A stretch of DNA of 64,000 bases from Pleurocapsa minor GSE-CHR-MK 17-07R (GTDB lineage Bacteria; Chloroflexota; Anaerolineae; Aggregatilineales; Phototrophicaceae), in the NCBI GenBank assembly GCA_019359125.1, contig JAHHHY010000001.1, forward strand, positions 310,001 through 374,000. Reading direction: 5' to 3'. The stretch's first letter is position 1, and each line of letters begins with the position of its first letter. The translations under genes and the position numbers were made by a program. This document shows, in pieces, positions 7,871 to 16,381 of the stretch. The notes below the pieces were generated by a model that searched no databases, was not told where the DNA came from, and saw only the letters and a list, made by a program, of their open reading frames with translations.

Positions 7871-8146
7871 ATGTCCGCTCCCACGTTCATTTTTGCCTTT
7901 GTGCTCTCCACCCTGATCGGTGCCCTTGCGCACCTGATCTTTGGGGGCGATGCCAAACGACTGGCCGCTTTTCTGCTGCTGAGCTGGCTGGGTTTTGCCG
8001 CCGGGCAGTTCATCGGTGTTGCATTTCAGATCACGATTTTCTCATACGGCACGCTCAATCTGTTTGCCGCCATCACGGGGAGCATTGTCGCGCTGGTGCT
8101 CAGCATCGCGCTGACGACCAGGCGCCCGCGCAAGCGAATTACATAG
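7871..8146 (+). CDS. Small membrane protein, unknown function
   Basis: This 91-residue protein has three hydrophobic segments (about residues 4-24, 32-52 and 58-82) and a basic C-terminus RRPRKR, as in a small polytopic membrane protein with an inside C-terminus. I recognise no family. I chose ATG 7871 over an upstream in-frame GTG at 7850 because it removes a poorly hydrophobic leader and has GGGA about 10 bases upstream. It heads a run of three short genes with small gaps or overlaps (8160 and 8644 follow). Confidence 0.7.
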   Translation: MSAPTFIFAFVLSTLIGALAHLIFGGDAKRLAAFLLLSWLGFAAGQFIGVAFQITIFSYGTLNLFAAITGSIVALVLSIALTTRRPRKRIT

Positions 8147-8159
8147 TAAGGAAGGGTCG

Positions 8160-8660
8160 ATGACTCCACAACTTCCGGCTTCAAGTCCTGTTACACCGCC
8201 CGTCAAGCCGTCGCGCTGGACGCTGCGCAATATCGTTATTCTGGCAGCAGGGGGCGTGTTCGCCATCATGCTGCTGATTTTTATCATCGCCATGCTGCTG
8301 GCTGCCAATAATATCGAGCAGACCGAGCAGATGGTGCGCCTGCTGCGCGACCTGATGATCATCTTCCTGGCCATGGAAGGCGCGCTGATTGTATTGGCGC
8401 TGGCCATCCTGATCCTGCAAATCGCCCAGCTCATCAACGTGGTGCAGAACGAGGTCAAGCCGATCCTGGAAAACACGCAGGACGCGGTGAATACGGCCAG
8501 CACGACGGTGCGCTTCGTCAGCAGCAATGTGACCGGCCCGCTGGTCGCGGCCAGTGGCTTTCTGGCCGGCCTGGGCACGCTGATTACCAACCTGTTTGGC
8601 ATTCGTCAGGCGGTGCGTCGCAGCCGCGAACAGGAGGCCTCTGATGACGCCAAGGCGTGA
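8160..8660 (+). CDS. Membrane protein, DUF948-like
   Basis: This 166-residue protein has a Pro-rich N-terminus, two hydrophobic helices (about residues 25-47 and 60-82), and then an amphipathic region with NVVQNEVKPILENTQDAVN that resembles DUF948/YtxG-type proteins, whose C-terminal helix is often followed by a YtxH protein, as here. A second hydrophobic stretch (about 124-145) may dip into the membrane. The end overlaps the next gene by 17 bases. The function is unknown; an envelope or stress role is only suggested by the pairing. Confidence 0.65.
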   Translation: MTPQLPASSPVTPPVKPSRWTLRNIVILAAGGVFAIMLLIFIIAMLLAANNIEQTEQMVRLLRDLMIIFLAMEGALIVLALAILILQIAQLINVVQNEVKPILENTQDAVNTASTTVRFVSSNVTGPLVAASGFLAGLGTLITNLFGIRQAVRRSREQEASDDAKA

Positions 8661-8910
8661 TGATCCGATTCACGGCGGTTGGCTGGCCAACGGCCTCATC
8701 CTGGGTGTAATCGCCGGGGCGGCTGCCGCGCTGGCGTGGCTGCCCATCAGCGGGAAGGCCCTGCGCGCGCGCCTGTTTGGACAGCTCAGCGAGACAGGCG
8801 ACAGCCTGCGCGAAGCCGCCCGCAACGCTGTGCCGAAAGACCCGGTGAGCGAGAGCCTGGCTGAAGGCAAGGCCGCTGCCCGCCGTCGCATGGACCTGAT
8901 CGGCCGCTAG
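8644..8910 (+). CDS. YtxH-like small membrane-anchored protein
   Basis: This 88-residue protein has one N-terminal hydrophobic helix with a Gly/Ala pattern (LANGLILGVIAGAAAALAWL) followed by a charged amphipathic helix, typical of YtxH-domain proteins. ATG 8644 has GGAGG at 8632-8636. It overlaps the end of the DUF948-like gene, so the two are likely made together. It converges on the nnr gene with a 4-base overlap of the two 3' ends. Confidence 0.65.
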   Translation: MTPRRDDPIHGGWLANGLILGVIAGAAAALAWLPISGKALRARLFGQLSETGDSLREAARNAVPKDPVSESLAEGKAAARRRMDLIGR

Positions 8911-10529
8911 CGCGGCTCCAGCGACTGAAGCGCGGCAGGCAGCGCGGCCAGGACATCGCTTGCCAATGCGGCGCGTCCCGATACGCCTTCGGCGGCGATA
9001 TTTCCGGCCAGTCCGTGCACATACACGCCCAGCCACGCCGCCGTAAACGGGCTTGTCCCCTGCGCGACGAGCCCGGTGATGATGCCCGCCAGCACATCCC
9101 CCGTGCCGGCTTTGGCCAGCGCGGGCTGTTTAAACGGCGACACCACAATCTCGCCAGACGGGCTGGCCGTCACAGTATGCGCCCCCTTCAGCATGACAAT
9201 CTGCCCCCACTTTTCCGCCGCGGCGCGCGCGCTTTCGATGCGATTTGCCTGCACCTCGGCGGTGCTTGTACCCAGCAGACGCGCCATTTCGCCAGGATGC
9301 GGCGTCAGGATGGAGCCTTCCGGCACGCTGCTCATCGCTGCATGTCCGGATGCAATCAGATTGAGCGCGTCGGCATCCAGCACCAGCGGCGGCAGCGCAT
9401 CTCCCTGTGCCAGCATGGCTGTCAGGAGAGCTGCCGCGTCATCGGACTGGCCCAGCCCCGGCCCGATCAGTACGGCCTGTGCGTCACCCAGCCCGGCGAT
9501 GACCTTTTGCACATCTGACCCATTCGCTGCATACAGCGGCAGCCAGACGGCTTCCGGGAATGTGCCTGCAACTGCCACCAGATGGGATTCCGGCACGGCA
9601 AGCTGCACCAGCCCGGCACCGATGCGATAGGCGGCCCTGCCAGCCATCTGTGGCGCGCCAACATAGTTGGTGCTGCCGCCGATGATGAGCGCACGGCCAA
9701 AGGTGCCTTTGTGACCATCCAGCGGGCGGGCGGGCAGCGCATCCGAGGCGTCCAGGCCGGAGACCATGCGCGCACCCGATGTGCGCAAATGCGATGTATT
9801 GGGCGGCACGCCCAGCGCGGTTGTCACCAGCCGCCCGACATAACCGGCAGCAGGGAAGCTCAACAGGCCAGCCTTGAGGGCGATAAACGCGATGGTCTCG
9901 TCTGCCGGGATGGTGTTGTCATCGGCCGCGCCGGTATCGCAGTCGACACCGCTGGGGCAGTCCAGCGCCAGCACACGCGGCCGCGTGCCGCGAAACATCG
10001 GCCGCGCTTCGGGAACAGAGAGAAAGTTGGCATACTGGGCTGATTCCGCCTGATAGTCGCGCAGCGCATGGCGGACGGCGCGCATAAGCGGGACGACATC
10101 CGGGCGCAGGGGCGGGCGCGTGCCCATGCCGAACAGACCGTCGATGACCAGCGACGCGCTGGAGACCAGGTTCGACAGCACCCGATAGCGCTGGTCGTCG
10201 TCAGCAAAGGCGACGAATGCGCCTGAATCACGCACGGCAGCCCAGTTGTCGTCGTCGTCAGCGCGGCGGCGGATCAGGTAAAAGCGCACGGGTGCGTCCG
10301 ATTCACGCGAGAGCAGCAGCCCGGCCACCAGCGCGTCTCCGCCGTTATTGCCGGGCCCCACCAGCACGGTCACTTTCGGCTCATCCGCCATCGATTCAGC
10401 GAGCAGCTGTTTGGCGCGTTCGGCGGCGGCGCGTCCTGCGTGCTGCATCAGCTTGGCATACGACAGCCCGGCCTGGTCAGCCGCCGCTTCAATCTCGCGC
10501 ATCTGCTCGGTGGACACAATCCTGATCAT
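8907..10529 (-). CDS. nnr: Bifunctional NAD(P)HX epimerase/dehydratase
   Basis: This 540-residue protein joins the YjeF-N epimerase domain (GPGNNGGDALVAG and LDCPSGVDCDTG) to the ribokinase-fold dehydratase domain (GPGLGQ, VLDADALNLIA, LTPHPGEMARLLG, GTGDVLAGIITGL). Together they repair hydrated NADH and NADPH: the first part interconverts R and S epimers, the second removes water using ADP (bacterial type). All signature motifs are present and the length is usual. The N-terminal half contains a longer than usual loop between about residues 140 and 175. It stands alone on its strand. Confidence 0.94.
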   Translation of the reverse strand: MIRIVSTEQMREIEAAADQAGLSYAKLMQHAGRAAAERAKQLLAESMADEPKVTVLVGPGNNGGDALVAGLLLSRESDAPVRFYLIRRRADDDDNWAAVRDSGAFVAFADDDQRYRVLSNLVSSASLVIDGLFGMGTRPPLRPDVVPLMRAVRHALRDYQAESAQYANFLSVPEARPMFRGTRPRVLALDCPSGVDCDTGAADDNTIPADETIAFIALKAGLLSFPAAGYVGRLVTTALGVPPNTSHLRTSGARMVSGLDASDALPARPLDGHKGTFGRALIIGGSTNYVGAPQMAGRAAYRIGAGLVQLAVPESHLVAVAGTFPEAVWLPLYAANGSDVQKVIAGLGDAQAVLIGPGLGQSDDAAALLTAMLAQGDALPPLVLDADALNLIASGHAAMSSVPEGSILTPHPGEMARLLGTSTAEVQANRIESARAAAEKWGQIVMLKGAHTVTASPSGEIVVSPFKQPALAKAGTGDVLAGIITGLVAQGTSPFTAAWLGVYVHGLAGNIAAEGVSGRAALASDVLAALPAALQSLEPR

Positions 10530-10584
10530 TGCGATTCGCCTGTTTTCGTTCGGTTGATATGATGGTGAGGCATTATAACGCGCG

Positions 10585-10626
10585 GAAAATAAAACAGGCC
10601 CGCAGCTTTTACGCCTGTGGGCCTGT
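10585..10626 (-). terminator. Terminator downstream of the polyprenyl synthase gene
   Basis: On the minus strand a 12-position stem ACAGGCCCACAG / CTGCGGGCCTGT (one A-C mismatch) is followed by TTTTATTTT. It separates the prenyl synthase from nnr. Confidence 0.8.
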
Positions 10627-10647
10627 TGTGATCCTGCGAAGGGGTGA

Positions 10648-11646
10648 CTAGAAGTCGCGCTCGACGACGGATTCGGCCAGCGCCATCAGCTCAGTTCGGG
10701 CGGCAGATTCGGGCAGGTGGCTGATGCCCTCGATGGCTTCGCGCACGAAGCGGCGCGCCTGTACGCGGGCTTCTTCCAGCGCGGTGCCGGCCAGCACGTC
10801 CTTGCGGATGGAGATCATCGGGTCTGCCGCGGTATCGTCGTGCTCCACAATCTGGCCGTTTTCGTTCTCGTAGGCGACCGCGAAGCCGCGTCCCTGGGCG
10901 ATATCAATGCCCGAAGTCTTGCCGAGCTGCTCTGGCGAGCCGACCACATCGAGCACATCATCCACAATCTGGAACGACAGGCCGATATTGAAGCCGAATT
11001 CGCCCAGTGCCTGAATGTCGCGCTCGGACGCGCCCGAGCATTTTGCGCCCAGCATGGCCGCAGCGCGGAACAAAGCTGCTGTCTTCAGGCCGATGATGCG
11101 GTAGTAGGTCTCGCGGGTGAACTGGCGATTCTTTACCGCGCTGGCCTGGAGCGTCTCACCTTCCACCAGTGCGGTGGTTGCTTCGGCCAGGATCGTGTTG
11201 TAGATGCCGTACGGTGCGATCAACTCGAATACCTTCGTGAACAGGAAGTCGCCGGTCAGCAGGGCGAAGGTGCGCCCCCACAGCGCATTGACAGACGGGC
11301 GTCCGCGGCGCAGCACGCCGTGATCGTTGATGTCGTCATGCACCACACTGGCCGTGTGAATCAGCTCTACAGCAGCAGCAATGGCGGTAACATCCTTCAG
11401 GTCTGCTGAAGTGCCGCCTGCTGCAAAGAATGCCAGCAGGGCAAGGCGCGGACGCACACGCTTGCCACCCGCGCCAATGATGTGGCGGCTGGCGTCACGC
11501 AGTACCTCGACGTCGCTGTTCACGAGGTCCATCATACATTTCTCGACGCCCAGCAGCGCCTGAGCGATGACTGATTCGTCAGGGGGGCTGGAAACAGCGG
11601 CTGCCGCGCGATCTAGTGTTGGCTGGAGATCGTGAACATTGTTCAT
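10648..11646 (-). CDS. Polyprenyl (trans-isoprenyl) diphosphate synthase
   Basis: This 332-residue enzyme condenses IPP with allylic diphosphates. The first aspartate-rich motif is D104-D-I-N-D108 (VHDDINDHG) and the second is DDVLD in QIVDDVLDVVG, with the GKRVRPRL motif before them. Product length cannot be set by eye, although small-looking residues precede the first motif (IHTASVVHDD), as in longer-chain (menaquinone side chain) enzymes. A second, different synthase lies at 45721. It is monocistronic, with a near-consensus promoter (11715-11743) and its own terminator. Confidence 0.9.
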   Translation of the reverse strand: MNNVHDLQPTLDRAAAAVSSPPDESVIAQALLGVEKCMMDLVNSDVEVLRDASRHIIGAGGKRVRPRLALLAFFAAGGTSADLKDVTAIAAAVELIHTASVVHDDINDHGVLRRGRPSVNALWGRTFALLTGDFLFTKVFELIAPYGIYNTILAEATTALVEGETLQASAVKNRQFTRETYYRIIGLKTAALFRAAAMLGAKCSGASERDIQALGEFGFNIGLSFQIVDDVLDVVGSPEQLGKTSGIDIAQGRGFAVAYENENGQIVEHDDTAADPMISIRKDVLAGTALEEARVQARRFVREAIEGISHLPESAARTELMALAESVVERDF

Positions 11647-11714
11647 CGTTTGTCCCTGTCTGAGCCGTCCTGAACTTATTGTGACGTTCAGAACAATCTG
11701 AATTTTATGAATTC

Positions 11715-11743
11715 ATTGTACACAGGATGACTTCCTGAGTCAA
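11715..11743 (-). promoter_or_regulatory. Sigma70-type promoter of the polyprenyl synthase
   Basis: On the minus strand TTGACT (11738-11743) and TACAAT (11715-11720) are separated by 17 bases. The predicted start leaves a leader of about 60 bases before the ATG at 11646. Confidence 0.65.
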
Positions 11744-11802
11744 CGAAAGTAGTTTAGACTGTCGCATGAATTCACTCAGATTTAGATGAGACGACCGCCC
11801 GA

Positions 11803-12975
11803 TTACTTCCGGACAACCGGCAGATTGAATGAGAAGCGGCTGCCCGCGCCCTCGGTCGAGAAGACTTTGATGTCGCTGCCATGCTTCTGTACGATGAGCC
11901 GTGCCAGGGTCAGCCCCACGCCGGTGCCCCCGTACTCTGCGGCCTGATGCTTGTGCACCTGATAGTATTCCTCGAAAATGAGCTTGATGTGCTCTGGTGC
12001 GATGCCGATACCGCAGTCCTGCACGGTGTAGGTCACACGGCGCGTGCTTGTCTGCGAAATGGTCAGGGTGACATCCCCGCCGCGCGACCCGTCAAGGGGA
12101 CGGCTGTATTTAAGGGCATTGGACAGCAGCTCGAAGAGCGCCATGCCCAGGGCCTCCTGATCACCCAGGACGATGGGAAGCGGATCTTCTTCTTCCAGCA
12201 GGATGCGCTGCACTTCATCTTCGTCGCCCAGCGTGCTGCGCAGCATCCTGATTGCGATCTCGACCGGGCTGCCAGGCCGCATCATCGAGATATTCGGTTC
12301 AATCCCGTGCTGCACCATACGAATCTTGTCGAACACGCCGGTCAGGCGTTCAAGGGCCTGATGGGCCATGTCCAGGGCGCGCGTGGGCGGAATGGTCGTG
12401 CTCAGGAACTGGAGCGCCGCGTTAATCTGATACAACGGGGTCTTCACTTCGTGGGCGGCGCGTTCCATCACTGGCTTGCCGAAATGCAGGAACTCGCGAT
12501 TTTTTTGCTGGGCCTCAAGCTCGGCCTGCGCGCTGCTGGCCCTGGCTTCGGCTTCCATCAGTGCTGCGCGCATCGTCAGGGCATTGGTCAGCGTGTGGAT
12601 GAGCATATCCGGCGAGTCAGGCACGAAGAAATCCCCAAACGGGATGGCTTCGGGGAGGCCTGAAATGCCGATCACGACCGGGCGCTCGGTATAGGGGGTC
12701 TTGCGTGATACGCGGGCAACCCACTTGCGTGCAGCGAGGCTGTCCCAGGCGATCACGCCGTCGGCCAACCTGAGGGATTCAGCACAGGCTTCCGAGTTGA
12801 TGCGGTTGTGGGGAATGATGGTCCAGACGGACGAATCGGCGAAAGCAGTAAAGGCAGAAGGCGTATCATCTGAGGCCAGGACACAGATCATGCTCTCGCC
12901 CGTCTGCGCAGGGATGGGTTCCGGGGCAACTGCTATGTGGCCTGCGCTGATGGCATTCGTACGCCGTGTTCCCAC
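11803..12975 (-). CDS. Orphan cytosolic histidine kinase
   Basis: This 390-residue kinase has an N-terminal, receiver-like alpha/beta segment (about residues 28-135) without a clear phosphoacceptor aspartate, a short coiled-coil helix (136-165), a HisKA box with H175 (ERAAHEVKTPL), and an HATPase domain with NALKYS, DCGIGI, FEEYYQ and GGTGVGL. No transmembrane segment is present. The GTG start is supported by GGAAGAG 8 bases upstream, within the end of the preceding Cys-rich gene, so the two genes are co-transcribed. No response regulator is adjacent. The receiver-like domain probably serves partner docking or sensing. Confidence 0.85.
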   Translation of the reverse strand: MGTRRTNAISAGHIAVAPEPIPAQTGESMICVLASDDTPSAFTAFADSSVWTIIPHNRINSEACAESLRLADGVIAWDSLAARKWVARVSRKTPYTERPVVIGISGLPEAIPFGDFFVPDSPDMLIHTLTNALTMRAALMEAEARASSAQAELEAQQKNREFLHFGKPVMERAAHEVKTPLYQINAALQFLSTTIPPTRALDMAHQALERLTGVFDKIRMVQHGIEPNISMMRPGSPVEIAIRMLRSTLGDEDEVQRILLEEEDPLPIVLGDQEALGMALFELLSNALKYSRPLDGSRGGDVTLTISQTSTRRVTYTVQDCGIGIAPEHIKLIFEEYYQVHKHQAAEYGGTGVGLTLARLIVQKHGSDIKVFSTEGAGSRFSFNLPVVRK

Positions 12976-12980
12976 GAGGA

Positions 12981-13334
12981 CTACTCTTCCAGTGCCTTTA
13001 AGAATTGATCCAGACCAGGCCTTTCTTCGTTACAACGCTCGCAGCCCACGAAAGGATCGGTGATCACAATGTCGTGTTTGCTGCAATGCGCCGCGACGGT
13101 GAGGTTGCGGCCCAGCCCAAGCAGCCTGGGTTTGATGATGACTTCAATGTCCATGTCCGCGCTGGCGTTTGCGTTCAGAATCTCTGGCACGGGACACGAG
13201 GCGCAGTCTTTCGGCTGCCATTGCAGGCTTGTTCCGGCTTCCGGCCTGCGTGCTGCCCGGCATTCCTGAAGATTGCGCCCGCGATTGAAGTCTTCGTAAT
13301 AGAAGCGGCACTGCTTGCCCGCTGGTGTCTTCAT
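12981..13334 (-). CDS. Cysteine-rich protein of unknown function
   Basis: This 117-residue soluble protein has seven cysteines: C9, C25, C44-x2-C47, C84, C98-x2-C101. The two CxxC pairs plus C9/C25 or H83/C84 suggest a zinc- or Fe-S-binding fold. I do not recognise the family. It lies 5 bases upstream of the orphan histidine kinase and is likely co-expressed with it, so it might be a redox or metal sensor for that kinase; this is inference. GGGTGAGAG gives a reasonable ribosome site. An ACGATA/TATCGT inverted repeat lies 20 bases upstream, near 13355. Confidence 0.65.
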   Translation of the reverse strand: MKTPAGKQCRFYYEDFNRGRNLQECRAARRPEAGTSLQWQPKDCASCPVPEILNANASADMDIEVIIKPRLLGLGRNLTVAAHCSKHDIVITDPFVGCERCNEERPGLDQFLKALEE

Positions 13335-13424
13335 CTGCTCTCACCCTCACGATAAATATCGTACCATAAGTGGCGCATAACATCCGTCCAGATAGTGCTA
13401 GACCTTCGTTACAGTAGCGTTTGC

Positions 13425-16229
13425 TTATGGACGCCTGATCCAGTTCAGGGATGCCCCCGCCAGCTCCTTTAGCGGCCCGGTATTCATGGTGCACTGGGGC
13501 AGGGCATCGATGAAGCGCATGCCATAGCCTTTGTTCAGCACGCGGCTGTCCAGCACGACCACGACGCCGCGGTCTGTGCGCGTGCGAATCAGACGGCCAA
13601 AGCCCTGGCGGAAGCGCAGCACCGCGTCTGGCAAGGAGTATTCGTCAAACGGGCTGCCGTAGGTTTCTGAGCGTGCCGCCACGATCGGGTCGGTGGGCAC
13701 AGCAAACGGCAGCTTGGTAATAATGAGCGCGCTGAGCGAGTCGCCGGGCACGTCCACGCCTTCCCAGAAACTGCGCGTGCCCAGCAGCACGGCGCGCTCG
13801 GTCTGTTTGAAGCCATCCAGCAGGGATTGGCGGCTGCTGCCGTCGCTCTGGTCGTAAACCGCGATGTCGCCCAGTTTCAGGCGCGGCGTGATGGCCTGTG
13901 CAGTCTGTTTGAGCTGGGTGTAGCTGGTGAGCAGCACCATCGTGCGGCCCTGAAGCGCGGCGGCCACCTCGATGATGGCGCGTTCCAGCGCCTGCTGATA
14001 CTTGAATTTCTCGGCGATGGGGGGCATGTCATTGGGGATATAGAGCAGCGTGCTCGCCTTGTAGTCAAACGGACTGCCGACATCGATCGTCTCGACGCCA
14101 TCGCAGCCCATGCGCTGCTGAATGTAGTCGAAGGAATTGTTCACCTGCAGCGTGGCGCTGGTCATCACGACAGTCTGCGCATGCTGAAGCAGGCTTTCCT
14201 GCACGTGCTGGCCCACGTAAATCGGCGCGCCATTGAGCGATGCGAACTCATTGTTGTTATGACCGGCCAGCCAGTAGACGAAATTGCTGTCCGGCTTTTT
14301 GAACACGGCGATCAGCAGTTCGGTGGTGGCGGCCAGGTCCCGGCCGAGGCTGTTCATGCTGCTGATGAGCTCAGGGATGTCGGCGTCGCCTGCCAGCTGC
14401 GCCTGCGTCATGATGAGCGCCAGGTCTTTTACGGCAATGGCGATCGCATCCAGATACTCCGCCAGGCTGCTGGCGCTGTTTGCCGCGGCCGAAAAAGCTG
14501 TGCTTTCGCGCACCTTGGGGGTGAAGCGCATCTGCTGGTTGTAATCGCCGCCGCCACCCGACTCGGTCATTAGCGTCTGAATGCTTTTGAAAAACTTGCT
14601 GACGGGCGCATTGATAAAGGCCATCACGTCAGACAGGTCATGCGCATAGCGCAGGAAATCGGCCAGCGCGTCGGCGGCGTTTGCGGAAGACAGGCGGGAG
14701 GTCACCGCGCCCAGCAGCCCTCGCGATGGCTCCAGAGAGCCGATTTCGGAAAGCTGGCGGCGCAGCGTTGGCTCGTCAATGCGGAAGGTCTGGCTGTTGG
14801 TGACGGCATCCTCAAACTGATGCGCTTCGTCCAGCACGACGCGGGTGAAATCCGGCAGCAGGGTGTGGCCGGTGACCGCGTCCGCTGTCAGCAGCGCATG
14901 GTTGACGACGATCACGTGGGCGGCCTGCGCGGCTTTGCGCGCCTTGTGCAGCGGGCACACGCCATGCATGTGATGGCTGCACTGTGAATCGGTACAGCCT
15001 TCATCCTGGCTGTTCAGCTTCGTCCACGTGTATTCTTCGGCACCACGCAGGCTGATTTCCCCGCGGTCGCCGCTCTTGCTGGACAGCGTCCAGATGAGGA
15101 TTTTGGCCATGATGCGCAGTTCGTCCAGAGACGTCGCTTTACGCTTGCGCTGAAACTCAAATCGGCGCGGGCACAGATAGTTGTTGCGCCCCTTCAGCAG
15201 CACGGCATTAAAGGGTGTGTCGAACGCGTGCCTGAGGGCAGGGATGTCTTTGTTGAGCAACTGCTCCTGAAGGTTAATCGTGCCGGTGGAGATGACCACG
15301 CGTTCGCCGGTGTGCAGCGCCCAGGCGATGCTGGGCACCAGATAGGCCATCGACTTACCCGTGCCAGTGCCCGCTTCAATCATGACCGGAGCGCCGTCGT
15401 TGAAGGCCCGCGTGACGGCCAGCGCCATATTGCGCTGCTGGGCGCGATCTTCGTAATCGGGCAGGCTGCCAGACAGCGGGCTGCCGGGAGAGAACAGGGC
15501 CTCCATCGCCGCTACATCCAGATGCCCATCGATGTCGAGGGGATCCAGCCGCTCCACATCCGGCGCTGATTCAGTAAAAACAGGTGCCGGGAAATAGGCG
15601 GTATTGGGCTGGATGCCCAGCTCGCGCAGCGCATTTTGCAGCGTATAGCGGGCGTCCCAGTTCGCGATGTCGGCCGACAGATAGTTGATCTCCAGCAGAA
15701 TTGCCGGAGGCACCTGAAGCAGTAGCTCCCACAATTTGAAGTAGACAAGACCTGAAGCACGGGCATCATCCAGTGCGCGGTGTGCCGACGCCAGCGGGAC
15801 ATTGAACCACGCCGCCAGACTGCCCAGGTTGTAGCGCGGCGCGCCGGGAACCAGCATTGACGCCAGTTCATAGGTGTCGATGCGCGGATTGAGCAGGCAG
15901 GCCTGGCGCTGATTCAGGAATCCCAGGTCAAAGGCGACGCTGTGGCCAACGATCGGATCACGGCCGGTGAAGGCCTCCAGCGCGTCGACAGCTTCGCGCA
16001 TCGGTGGCGCATTCGCCACATCATCATCGGTGATGCCGGTTAGCTCGGTGATAAATTTCGGGATCAAAGGATCTTTTGGGTTTTCAGGATTTCTTGGCTT
16101 AACGAATGATTTGAACTCATCTGTCGCGACGCCGTCTTCAAAACGAACAGCGCCGATCTCAATAATGTCATGAACCGTCGGGTATAGCCCGGTGGTTTCA
16201 AGGTCTACAGCGACGACTACGCCGCGCAT
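13425..16229 (-). CDS. dinG: DEDDh exonuclease-DinG helicase fusion
   Basis: The first about 170 of 934 residues form a DnaQ-type 3'-5' exonuclease (VDLETTG at 8-14, then HSVAFDLGFL and HRALDDARA). The rest is an XPD/DinG superfamily 2 helicase with Walker A EAGTGTGKS (near 285) and DEAH in VVLDEAHQFED (near 463). Four cysteines between them (LCPRR, CTDSQC, VCPLH) match the Fe-S cluster site of DinG/XPD. This domain order is known from Firmicutes DinG. I chose ATG 16229; the frame stays open 35 codons further up, but that stretch does not look like exonuclease sequence. It should act in DNA repair or R-loop and structure resolution. Confidence 0.92.
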   Translation of the reverse strand: MRGVVVAVDLETTGLYPTVHDIIEIGAVRFEDGVATDEFKSFVKPRNPENPKDPLIPKFITELTGITDDDVANAPPMREAVDALEAFTGRDPIVGHSVAFDLGFLNQRQACLLNPRIDTYELASMLVPGAPRYNLGSLAAWFNVPLASAHRALDDARASGLVYFKLWELLLQVPPAILLEINYLSADIANWDARYTLQNALRELGIQPNTAYFPAPVFTESAPDVERLDPLDIDGHLDVAAMEALFSPGSPLSGSLPDYEDRAQQRNMALAVTRAFNDGAPVMIEAGTGTGKSMAYLVPSIAWALHTGERVVISTGTINLQEQLLNKDIPALRHAFDTPFNAVLLKGRNNYLCPRRFEFQRKRKATSLDELRIMAKILIWTLSSKSGDRGEISLRGAEEYTWTKLNSQDEGCTDSQCSHHMHGVCPLHKARKAAQAAHVIVVNHALLTADAVTGHTLLPDFTRVVLDEAHQFEDAVTNSQTFRIDEPTLRRQLSEIGSLEPSRGLLGAVTSRLSSANAADALADFLRYAHDLSDVMAFINAPVSKFFKSIQTLMTESGGGGDYNQQMRFTPKVRESTAFSAAANSASSLAEYLDAIAIAVKDLALIMTQAQLAGDADIPELISSMNSLGRDLAATTELLIAVFKKPDSNFVYWLAGHNNNEFASLNGAPIYVGQHVQESLLQHAQTVVMTSATLQVNNSFDYIQQRMGCDGVETIDVGSPFDYKASTLLYIPNDMPPIAEKFKYQQALERAIIEVAAALQGRTMVLLTSYTQLKQTAQAITPRLKLGDIAVYDQSDGSSRQSLLDGFKQTERAVLLGTRSFWEGVDVPGDSLSALIITKLPFAVPTDPIVAARSETYGSPFDEYSLPDAVLRFRQGFGRLIRTRTDRGVVVVLDSRVLNKGYGMRFIDALPQCTMNTGPLKELAGASLNWIRRP

Positions 16230-16318
16230 ATGCGTATCCTGGGGTGTGCGGAAAATGAGCGGTGAGTATACCACGTCCCGCGTCTCGTGGAGACAACCGC
16301 TGAAAGATGCGTCATGAA

Positions 16319-16355
16319 TAAAAAACAGGGGCATGACTGTGTGTCATCCCCCTGT
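16319..16355 (-). terminator. Terminator of the His-rich membrane protein gene
   Basis: On the minus strand ACAGGGG-ATGAC pairs with GTCAT-CCCCTGT around a 5-base loop, with one mismatched position, followed by TTTTT. It separates the gene ending at 16382 from the dinG gene. Confidence 0.8.
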
Positions 16356-16381
16356 GTCTGACTGTGTAACCACTGGGCTGT

